Shown here piece by piece: positions 50,001 through 61,200 of a stretch of 64,000 nucleotides of DNA; position 1 is the stretch's first letter, and every line of letters starts with the position of its first letter. The translations under genes and the position numbers were made by a program. Origin of the DNA: Datnioides undecimradiatus. Lineage: Eukaryota > Chordata > Actinopteri > Lobotiformes > Datnioididae. The DNA is taken from NCBI GenBank assembly GCA_008933995.1, contig WARS01000012.1, positions 6,138,001 through 6,202,000 of the forward strand. The letters are read 5' to 3'. A model generated the notes under the pieces. The model saw only the letters and a list, made by a program, of their open reading frames with translations, had not been told where the DNA came from and did no database searches.

Positions 50001-50590
50001 GACCAAACACTGGACTAAACTGCTGCCTATTCACATCATTACATTTACAGTGTAAACTTTATGGGGTACTGTGACTGTGGTTCAGTCATTAAGAATGATT
50101 TATGCTTGCAAGCGTTTACCTTAGCACATCTGCAGTGTATATATTTCCATTTTTCAGAGTTTTTATATGCTCTACAGTGTGTTTGGACTTCTCATGTCAG
50201 AGTGACTGCTGTCATCTTCTTCATGCTTTATTAGACATCAATACAGAATATACAAATGTACTAAAGTGCGCTTAGTTTCCAGGGGAAGCAGGATTGCATG
50301 ACATTAGCACCTGTCAGCTAACATCATTTGAACACTCTGATCCAAAATACTGCATAGATCAGTTTGCTGTAAGGATATATACAGTATGGAAATTAAAAGG
50401 ATATGACAAGGTAGTTTGTAGCCTGTATAAACATCTTAAACTGTGACACTAATCTCAGGTCTTCCCTTTAATCATCTTGAGTGATGCACTGTCCACAGTT
50501 CAGTTCAGTCAATGTCCAAACTGGTGAACTCCCTCTCTTTGCTTCTCTCTCTTAAGTGTTAATGTGCTTTAAGTGACTAGTTATTTAGTT
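47010..50590. other. Intergenic spacer between patl2 and the calymmin-like gene
   Basis: No gene is supported over about 3.6 kb. It holds a poly(T) run (about 47563-47578), a dispersed repeat near 49.3 kb and short low-complexity frames. The right end must include the promoter of the matrix gene. Confidence 0.5.
49265..49410. repeat. Fragment of the common fish 'gcatgttagcatgctga' repeat
   Basis: Contains gtttagcatgttagcatgct and aaacacaactgatgctgac, resembling the dispersed percomorph repeat also noted near 2.9 kb. The family name is not known to me. Confidence 0.4.
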
Positions 50591-50645
50591 AGTGTGTGTA
50601 CACCTCGGGTGTATCTACCAACAACTGGGGGAGGAGAACAGGGGC

Positions 50646-50652
50646 ATCTATA
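50646..50652 (+). promoter_or_regulatory. Possible TATA box of the calymmin-like gene
   Basis: CTATAAG about 155 bp upstream of the signal-peptide ATG. The ATG is preceded by tttttcctgcag, so a short non-coding exon may start around 50680 and be spliced to the start exon. Confidence 0.35.
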
Positions 50653-50802
50653 AGCAGGGGAGGGGCGCCTCTGACCAGAGTGTATATTAGACCCTCACAG
50701 TCAGGGTTTGTTACCCACTTCCAGATCATCTGCTTTACCCTCCTCGCCCTTAGTCTCCTGCTGGGTACAAATCATTTTGGGCTTTTTTCCTGCAGGTTGA
50801 CT

Positions 50803-53800
50803 ATGTTGGGACGTCTACTTCTCCAGAGTGTGGTGATCCTTTGGCTGGTGCAGACAGCACACTCAGGAGGTAAGTGATGTGCAGATGTGAAGGCCCCAGC
50901 TGGGAGTCAATCTTATCCATAATAATCAGTAGTGGAGCAAGTGTTCTGATCCTTAACTTAAGTAAAAGTACCAGTACGACACTGTATTTATAATCTCTTA
51001 TAAGTGAAAGTGCTGTGCTCAAAGTGTTACTTTGGCAAAAGGATGTAAGTATAAACTGTGACATGTAGTTAATGTACCCAATGCAAAGAAAATGCTCCTG
51101 TCATATTAAATTATTACTCACATGTCAGTGTGTAAACAGCTATTTTTTTCAATTATAAAAAGGCCTGCAGCTAAATGACATTTTTTATTACTATTGATTA
51201 ATGTGCTGCCTATTTTTTTCAATTAATCAGTTGATTGATTTGTAATTTTCAGAAAATAGTCATCATTACCCAAAGAAACACCTTCACAATGCTTGTTTTG
51301 TCTTACCTTATAGTCCAAACTTCAACAGTATTACATTAACCATAATTTAACATGAGAATACACTATTATGTCACAATTATGTCTGGTAGCTGGCACTGAG
51401 CTGCTCTGTGTCTGTACATGAGCCTTAAAGTCAGGTATGGCCACATTACCTGTGTTTCACTTGTTTTTCAAATTCTCTCTAAAAGGAATTATGTCATAAA
51501 ATTATTTGTTTTCTTCCCACAACTAAGATCTGTCCTCTTGTTTCTGAAGTCTATTATAGGGCCTCTTGTCACTGCATTGTACTACAGTGCAGTGCAGTAT
51601 ATTCAATACCCTATACTGTATTATACAACACCCAGCACTCTACAGTGTACTATCTGCACCATTATTGTCTGAAGTGATGTCTTTGCCTTGTTATTAGATT
51701 AGCAAATTTGGGGACCTTGATTCAAAAAAAAAATAATCTACTCTAATAACAAATTACAATCATGCATGCATTTAAAATGTAAAGGACAAAATTTAAGATA
51801 CTATGGAATGGTATGAATAAAAATAATGAAAAGGAGAGGATGTTGGTATTTTTACAGAACAAACATACAGCATAGGCTACATGTATTTCTATTTTCTGCA
51901 TATTTGTTTTTTGTGTTCTTTAAAGGCTCCCAAACTGTTCAATTGCTACTTGAAAGACTACAAGCTCTACAGTCGTGTAGTAAAACCATACAACCTGCTG
52001 AGAATTCTGAAGACATGAAAAAGAGATGAAACAAATGTCTTGCAGCTGCTTGGGTTTGCCCGTCAAATTTCAAACAATCCTGTTAAACTGAAATCTTAGC
52101 AACGCTCGGTGTATAGCTTGTATGTGTGGCCGGCCCTCTACCAGCTTTTCTTATGATGATGCGAAGCAACTATATATTCTTTGCTCTTTACCAGCAGCTT
52201 CAGTTGGTGAAATCAAAGGCAGCTTGGCTTCGGTGGCAGCAGCAGTCTAAATTTAACATCCCTCTGTGAGAAGGGAAGAGAATAGTTTTACTGCTTGTAC
52301 ACAGTCACTCCTTTGACTTCTGTAGAGTGAAGCCTCGCTACTTCCCAAAAATGTTCATCAAACCACTGACTCACCAGGAGACTGGATTCAGTTTTTAAAA
52401 ATTGACTGTGTGATTAGAATTTATAGACTATAGGAAAGTGGTTAGGTGGGGGGATGAAGCTTATATTATACTTTTAAGAAAGATGAGTCCCTCCAATGCA
52501 TCATTTGTTATTCTCTAAAGATGCTTTTTGCATGTCTGCCGCTGTTATGACACAGGATCGACTCCATATAAGTTTTATGATAAATCCCATTTAATTTTTA
52601 AAAATTAACATTTAACATCCCTTTGTCGCCCCTTATAATTGAATTTTAAAATGATCAATATTTGTATTTTGCTGTTAATCAAGCTTGATTTCAGCTGTGT
52701 GGACTGATAGACCCAGTAAATACAATGAAAAACTAAGCATGCTTTCTCTTCTTCTGTTAATAGCTGTAACTTGGCAGTATTTTACAGTTGATGTGCTGTG
52801 TTTTAGGTTATGGTGCTGTATCCGGAGTGCCCACTGGACAAGGGCCACAACCCAATGGTAAATCCCTCACAGCTGTCCCCTGCATGAAAACCATTGCATT
52901 TGTTGGATTTCCACACAAGCTGAGGCTTTTGTTCACATCTATTATTATGAATTTTTTAGGAAATAAACCTCAGAATGGTGGAGGTGTGGGAAGAATGCTG
53001 ATGCCATCAAAAGGTAAATGAACAGCAACAGATTTCTCCAGCTCTCCAGCTTTCCTCTTTCCCTGAACATTATTTGTCATTTTGTTCTAAGGTGTTGGTT
53101 GGACAATGGGTGTACAAAATGGATATCCTGGGGGATATCCTACAAAAGGAATAGGTGAGTCATGACAGAATATTAGTGTTATATAAATCTGAATAACAGG
53201 TTGACCTTATTTTAGACAGAAATTAAAATGTGTTAAATTAAAGCATAGGTTTAGAGCTTAATCTAACTATGTTTGTCTTCTACATTTTATCTAATCTATT
53301 TCAGGCTATGGTGCAGCTGCTGGTGTGCCCAATGGAGGAGGAACAAAAGGTAACTTCTAAATGTACCCATGTTCACTGTAAATCATGTGTAAGTCTGTAA
53401 AATCTTCAATTACAGGATATGAGAGCTTTGCTGTTTCTTTAGATTATGTTTTTCCTTCTTGATTTTTAAAGGTTATGGAGCACAAGCTGGTGCAACCAAT
53501 GGACAAGGTGTCAAATCACAAGGTAGGTATTCCAGTGTGGATCTACAGTATCTTAAATTGAAAAAATGCAAGACTTGGAGGTGTTTGATAATGTTGCACA
53601 AAATCGCTGAACAGCCTAGAAATGAACATTCTTTGTCTCTAATCTAGGAGGGAACCCAGCAGGTTTACCCAGTGGAAATGGAGCAAAACCTAATGGTAGA
53701 TGTTACATGAATCTCTCCGTCAGTTTGCGTCCGTTGTATTAAACCTAATGGTTATATGTTCTAATGTTACCACCCTGTGATCTTTGTCGCAGGGTATGGT

Positions 53801-55125
53801 ATTCCATCAGGCCCGGCAAATGGACAACCAATGAAAGGCAATGGTATGAAACATGTCTTTTCACTAATGGCACACACACACACATATACTGATGAACAAC
53901 ACTGTTGAATATTAATGGTCTTTATGTGGCAGGTTATGGTGCGCAGGCTGGTGGATACGGTGGACGAGGAACTAAAGGCAATGATAATTTATATGTGATG
54001 ATACTAGACCAGAAAGATGAAATTAACATGAATTCTTTGCCATCTAACTCATTTTGGATTTACTCCACATTGTTGGAGACAGCATAAACTTGTTGACAGC
54101 TCTAATTTATGGAGTCATGTGAATAGAGGGTACTAAAAATGCTCCTGATCATTTGAAAAAGCCTGAACTGCTCACACAGTCGCTTTAATCTCCAGGTTAT
54201 GGAGTTCCTGCTGCTGTAGCACCAAATGGAAACAGAGGCTATTTGAATGGTGAGTCCATTGTTTCAATCATTTTATGAAGATGCAGTCTGCTGTATGTGT
54301 GTTACATTAATGCTGGAAATGTAGTGTACTTGTCTTAAGTTGGGGGTTTTTTTCCCCACAGTTGTGATGCAATACGGAGATGCTGCAACAGACCAGATGA
54401 GTCTAAATGTTTGCTTGTTTCTTCTCTAATTGTCTTCTAGGTTATGGTGCTGCAGCTGGTGTCCTAGGTGGGAATGGTGCTAAACCAAATGGTGAGTGAC
54501 TGCTGATACTTTGTTCATCAACACTGATGTTAAACTACTTCTTTTTATTTATGTACTTCCTTTTATTTACATACTTCAAGAAAAAAAAAGATTTTGCATC
54601 AGATAAATTCTGCATCTAATTCCCATGCATTCTAATTTTTTCCTGATTAGTGAGTCACTTTGTTTGATGAAATCTAAAATATATTACAAATATCCAAAAA
54701 CTAAACATAAAGTCTGTTTCTAACAAATTCTGAAGCACTACAAAATGGAAAGAAATGTTTATTATCAAGAAGTTATATTTTTACCTGATGTCAAAACAAG
54801 TTATAGCCAGACGACTAGTCATCTTATACCGGCATGTGCTGGAAGTTTTTGTTTTAGGCTGTTTTTTCTTTAAAAAGGACTCATCATTTGTTAAAAATAA
54901 AAAAAAAATAAAAAAATAAACTTTTTGTATTCGAACCTGTTTTTAGAGTAATGGTGCTGCATCTGCTGGACAAAATGGATATGGAACAAAAATTAGCAGA
55001 TTGCAGCTACTTCTGTATTGTGTTTGTTTATTGAATAACTGAATTATACATGAAAAAAGCTTAGAAATTGGATGTTTTGCTCATTTAGAAATGTTGAAAT
55101 GTTTTAGGGAATAAGAAAGGCCTTA

Positions 55126-55202
<77 letters not shown>

Positions 55203-58200
55203 GCTACTGAGCTCTGCACTTGATTCCGCAGAAGAACCAGGATTTGTAATCTGGGAGGAGTTTTACCCAGTGGAAATGGAGTAAAATCTAATTGTAGCTG
55301 TTGCATGAATCTCTACGCCAGTTTGCATTTGTTTTACAAATTCTAGTTTGAATGAATGACTAATATAACTGGGCTATGATCTTTGTTGCAGGATATGGTG
55401 TTCAAGCTGGTCCAACCAATGGACAACAAATGAAAGGCAACGGTATGATTTAGGGCTTCTCACTGGTGACACATACACACAAACAGACACACACATACAT
55501 GAAGCTATAACAATGTAAATTAAAATGTTTTTCATTTGGTAGGCTACAGTGCACAATCTGGCGGATATGGAGGACAAGGAACTAAAGGCAACGGTAATTT
55601 AGATGTGATGGTAATACAACTCAAATACACCTTGAGGTTGTGTTCAATCTGCGTATGTATACAGTTTTAAAAACTGAAAGATCAGACATTGACATTTTTC
55701 TGTGTTGTACCTATTTGCAGGTAATGGTGCTGCAGCTGCTGGACCTGGAACAAAAGGCAATGGTAGGACAGTTCCTTTATAAAATGTCTATGTTCATTGA
55801 TTGGATAATAATACAATCTGGTCATGTAATCTGGTCTTTTTCCTAGGCTATGGGGCTGGATCTGGTTTACCAAGTGGAAATGGGGCTAAATCCAATGGTA
55901 ATGTCTGTAACGACTGAACTTTAAAACACATATTTAGACAAAAAATGCAAATGTTATTATATCTTTGGATATAACAATTGTTTTTAGGTCAAGGAGCTGC
56001 AGCTGGCCCATCCAGCAGCAATGGAGCAAGACCAAACGGTAAGTTACAGTTACAGTATGTTGGGAAGCTTTATTTTATTTATTTATTTATTTTTGTTTAT
56101 GTGACTTAAGCATGTCTGTATTCAACAGCTCAGGGTGGAGCTGGAGGTAAACCTATAAAAGGATACGGTCGACTGCCTTATGGAGCAGGTAATTCATCTT
56201 CTGCCACCTTGTTGTCCAGGTAACTAAAATGTTTACTTTTGCTTCACACTGACAAATTTGTATTTGATTTAAACTCCAGGGGTGGGGATGGGAGCCTCCA
56301 GAGGTCTCGGGGTACCTCAGCTTGCCAGAAACCAAAGAACACGGGGTGAGTGAAGGCTGTGACACAGTACTGAGGCCACTGCCTAATACACCAGTAAAAA
56401 TGTCTTCATTTGCTCTTCCAGCAAATGGCGGTAATGGCTATGGAGCTCAGCCAATGGGAGGTAAGTCATACACAAGTCAGTTCATAGTGCCATCACTTAA
56501 AAATATCAATGGTCTGGTTAATAAATATGTATAAACTGAAATTATAGGATATACTGGTGGATATGGCAGTGCTGGTCTGGGTCTGGGCCCTCGGTATGGA
56601 AATGGAGGGATGAAGGGACCAAAGCAAGGTAGAAATATCTCAACTGTAAAGTGAAACATTATATATCTTTACGTTTAGTTTTAAGATTATGAATAATAAT
56701 AATTTCCTGAATTCTTTTGCTAAAATTTCAGGCTATGGTGCTGCAGCTGGTGTGCTCAACGGACAAGGTGCCAAAGCCAATGGTAAACATATCAGTAATG
56801 TCCAATACCATAATCACATATGAATGATAATTTACAAGCTTCTATTAAAATAAATTATAACCACTGTGTTGTAAAATACAAAGGTTACACTGGAGGCAGA
56901 GCCCCTAATGGGAATGGAGCTTTGCCAAATGGTGGGTCAACAAGAAATGGATTATTTTATTATTTTATTCTTAATCTTACTCAATTTGCAGTATAAAGTT
57001 AACTTTTGTTGCTGTTTGTTTAACTGTTAAGGTTATGGATATACCAGCGGTGGAGCCACCACACCAGCAAAACCAGGTAATCACCAGGTCACCTGTAATC
57101 ATAGTTCTGATCTAAGTACAGTATTCATTTTCATGTTATTTGACAGGATTCTGAGCTGATGGGCTATAGACACCTTTGTTTTTGTCATTATTTTTATATT
57201 TATTTATATCCAACTTGTTGCATCATTTACATAATTCTATCTTTTTGTATAAAGCCTAGATAAAATTGTCCACATGACTCTGATTTTACTTAACTTTGAT
57301 GTGTTTAATTAGGGTATGGTAACATTCCAAATGGGTATGGAGCCAAACCCAATGGTAAGACTCTCTTTTCCATTCCTGATTCAAAATACTGTTTTATCTT
57401 AATGGCAACTCAATTATATATAAGTAATGTGCCTAAATGAATGTGTTACAGGATATGGAGCCATCGGAGGAGGTGCAATGAGACCACAGCCAGGTAATAC
57501 CTGCACTGTAAACATTTCATAAAATATAGCTGTAACCACAATGACAAATGCAGATATGATATTGATGTTTTTGTTATAATTTTCTTTAATCTCAAGGTTA
57601 TGGAAACAGAGCTATTCCCAATGGCTATGGATCTAAACCTAATGGTATCTGATCATATTTTGCATTAAGCTGCTTGAAATGTTCCTCATGTAGAAAAATG
57701 TCTTGTCTGTTTCAGTGGGATGGTATATTAATGTTATGTTATTGTTGATCCAAGGTTATGGAGCTACAGCTGGCGCTGGTGTTCCTAAAGGTTATGCTGC
57801 CAAACCCAATGGTAACCTGTTAAAATACGCAATGTATACACTCAAAGGCCTTTATTAGATACATCTGATCAACTGCTTGTTAACTAAATGCCTGAGTCAA
57901 AACAAGTCAAACAAAGCAAACTTGATTTAGGCATGTCATTTCTACTATATTTGCAAGCCATGTTTGTGACAAGTTACTTTTTCTTTCAAGGTCATGGTGC
58001 TGCACTTGGTGGATATGGAGGTAAACTCAATTATCATATATTCATTCATTTATCAGCTGCAGAATGTAAATTGTCAAATTTAATCTTTATAAGCTATAAT
58101 GGACCCAATTTATCTCTACTCTGTAATAGCATCAGTGTCATTTAATTTAAAATTACACATTTTTTTTTGCAGGATATGGAGGCTCAAAACCTCAAACTAC

Positions 58201-61200
58201 CAAAGGAGTTGGAGCAGTGTCACCCAGTGAAGGTGTTAAAACACTCGATAGTGGTAACAAATCTGCAGTACATACAACACATACTATCTTTGTGATAATA
58301 GGAATGGAAGGGGAGAGAATAATGAAAATGTCTCACAGGCTACAGAGGTCCTGCTGTTGTACCTAATGGACAGTTGGCCAAAGCAGCCAGTGCGGGTAAG
58401 TTCTCCTGTCCATGCATGTGTGTCATCAAAGCTTTATCTCTATCATTATGTTCTTAGTTGTTTTACATTAATGTTTGTTTTGGTTTTCATCCACATATTA
58501 TTGTTTTGTTCTCAGGTTATGGTATGATGCCAAATGGGAAGGGTACAATGGGTGCAGGTGCTTCCAATGGAAAAGGCCTAAAAGGTGGAGTTCTCTCTCT
58601 TGAGCAGCCAAGCGCAGCACCAGAGGCGGGTGTTACACTTCAACAAGCAATAACTCAAGATGCAGCACCCGTTGCCCCTGAACCGACAAGTGGTATCCTT
58701 GTTATGGTGACACAGGAGAAATATCAAAAACTCCCTTCACATGTGCCGCAAGGGAAAAGCTACAAACAGACACCACTAATCCCTCAGGCTACACCAGATC
58801 CAGCACCAGGGATTCCACAAGGCAAAGACCTAAACCCTGCACCCAGGCCCACACCTGAATCAGCACTCATGGGTCCAAAGGCTGCCACATCTGGACCAGC
58901 ACCAGTGGTTGCCCACATTAATCCAGAGCCAGCAGCACTTTTTCCTCAAGGCAAGTACCCTAAACCCTTGTTATCACATCACATACTGTATTTATGTTAT
59001 ATCAAACAAATGAGCTCTCAGAAATACAGTAAATACAAAATCTTTATGACTAATGAAACCACTAATATAATTTGGCAGTACAGTTGTATATAAGTTTTAA
59101 AACTTAGTATGAACCTCTATGCACATTTCATATGTACTTAGTGACTTGTTATACTCTGTATAAATGTAATGGTACAACTTTGAATTGCACTGTACATGTT
59201 TATTGAATTGTAAAAATGAAATGTGTCTTGTACATGTGTACACATCATTTAAGAAGTTGTTAACAGCAATGTCTCTGTGTGTGAACATAGTGATCAGTTA
59301 ACCACTGTGTAGAGCATGTTCACATTTTTAATTTACCAGTAGCACAAGAAAAATATTCCAAGACAATCAAGGCAGTCCTGTGGTCAGCAACTGATAGGAC
59401 AGGTCCCCAAGGATAAAAGCCAGACTTTAGGTTATGAAAGTTTTGGTCATTTCCACTGTGTAACTATAGAGACACTAAATATAGTATTGAAAGATGCTGT
59501 CCTATTGAAACTCAACTGTCAAATTCATGCTTTTAAGAAACAACTCACTGAAAAAACATTATTACCATATTGCTGGAATCTGAAAATGGAAAGCAAAAAC
59601 TTGTCAGTTTTCAGTCAGTTGTATTGTACAACTACACTTTTCTACAACTAGCATCTCATCTAGCCTCTCAATGCATTACTTTTAATGTATCTCAGTTTAA
59701 TATTTCATAATAAGGTGCACTGAATTGGTGGTTTGATTCTATAGATGTACATACACTGTGTTTTCCTATGAATGGGGACATTAGTGGTAATAATCTGCAT
59801 AATGACCTGTCTACTTAAATGTTGATGAAATGTATGGCCTCTAGGTTATGTGACTGGAAGTGCTGTACCTGAGCAAAAAGGTACAGAGGCAGATGTACTT
59901 TTTGGGGTAGATAGCCCCACTGAAGGGGACGCAGCCCCTGAAAACACCAAACCTCTGAAAACCAAAGCTGTTCCTGAAACAGTGGCGGCTAAAAGTACAA
60001 ACACCATCACCCCTGAAGAGACACTGACTGTGGGTGTGCCTGAATTGGCACCAGAAGAAGCAAACATCAAAGGTCAGCCTGAGGCAGCACCTGATAGGCT
60101 CGGGGTCACAGGCCTCCCTGCAGGAGAAACTGGGGCAGCTGGTAAACTTGATCTGAGTGTGTCTGATATTTTTGTATTGCATGTTTTAATGATGACCAGA
60201 TACTTTGTTTGTCCTAACTTTAAGTCTATTGCAGCATTGTGTACCAATGATCAATCTAAGTACCAAAAGTTGTGTTGTTAACTTGGCTGGGATTCAGTCT
60301 AATATACTTTTCATTATCAATCTACATCTAAATCTAAAACCCATTACGGTTACATTTGTTCATTTTGATTATGCAGATTTAATGACGTGCAGGCTGAAAA
60401 ATGCAAAACATTACCTTGAGACTGAATCCTAGCCAGTGTTCATTTGTATTTACTTGAGCTCATTTTGACTTTGTTTCTGTGTTGCATGTTCTCTTCAGAG
60501 TTGTCTCAGAACATTACCAATAACTTGTCTTCAGATGTGTTTATCCCAAATGTATACTTTTATAAACCCTTATTTAAATGCCACTTTAAAAGTGATGTTT
60601 TGTGAAATACTCTCATTTGGTTTCTTAATGTTGGATAAGGCAATGATACCACTCAGAATAACAATCTGTAACATTTTATTTAGATTAAGCCAGGCTGGGA
60701 GACAAATAGCTTAGCTTAGCTTAGTGCAAAGACTTTAAAGAAAGGTAAACAGTTAATCCTGGCCAATAAAATATCCTTTTAACACCTAGAATTTTGGTAC
60801 AGGTTAAACAAGATTTAATGTGTTAGTTGTTGAGCTATAGTGCTGCTCTTTCCTTGGACTTCGCCCCCAACAATGCCATGCAAGCTGTTTCCCTCTGTTC
60901 TCAGTCTTTATGCTGAGCTAAGATAACTTGCTGCTGAATATAACTTTGTGTTTACTAAACAGACATTAGATTGGTATCAATGTTCCTCTGAGCAAGAGAG
61001 CAAGTCAGCGTATTTCCCTAAATGTCAGAATGATTCCTTTAACATTTGGAACAGATTGAGAATTAACCAATTCACAGTATGTTTATTTTTAGACTAAATG
61101 TGTCAAGTGTGTAACTTTGTTGTTTGTCGCTTAAAATTGAAACTAAATCCTCATAAATTCAAATTTTGTGCATTCAATGCATGAGGTCTTTTTAAGTTTA

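Noticed and set aside
51826-52029. Possible extra exon (KGSQTVQLLLERLQALQ) in intron 1 of the calymmin-like gene
   Set aside because: It has an acceptor-like end but no donor in the required phase, and its composition is unlike the modules.
55085-55306. Poly-Asn protein on the minus strand
   Set aside because: Translation of the TTA microsatellite in an intron.
60498-60551. Acceptor-like ctcttcag followed by an open stretch in the 1.2-kb intron of the calymmin-like gene
   Set aside because: The only GT downstream is weak and the residues (LSQNITNNLSS) do not resemble any module.
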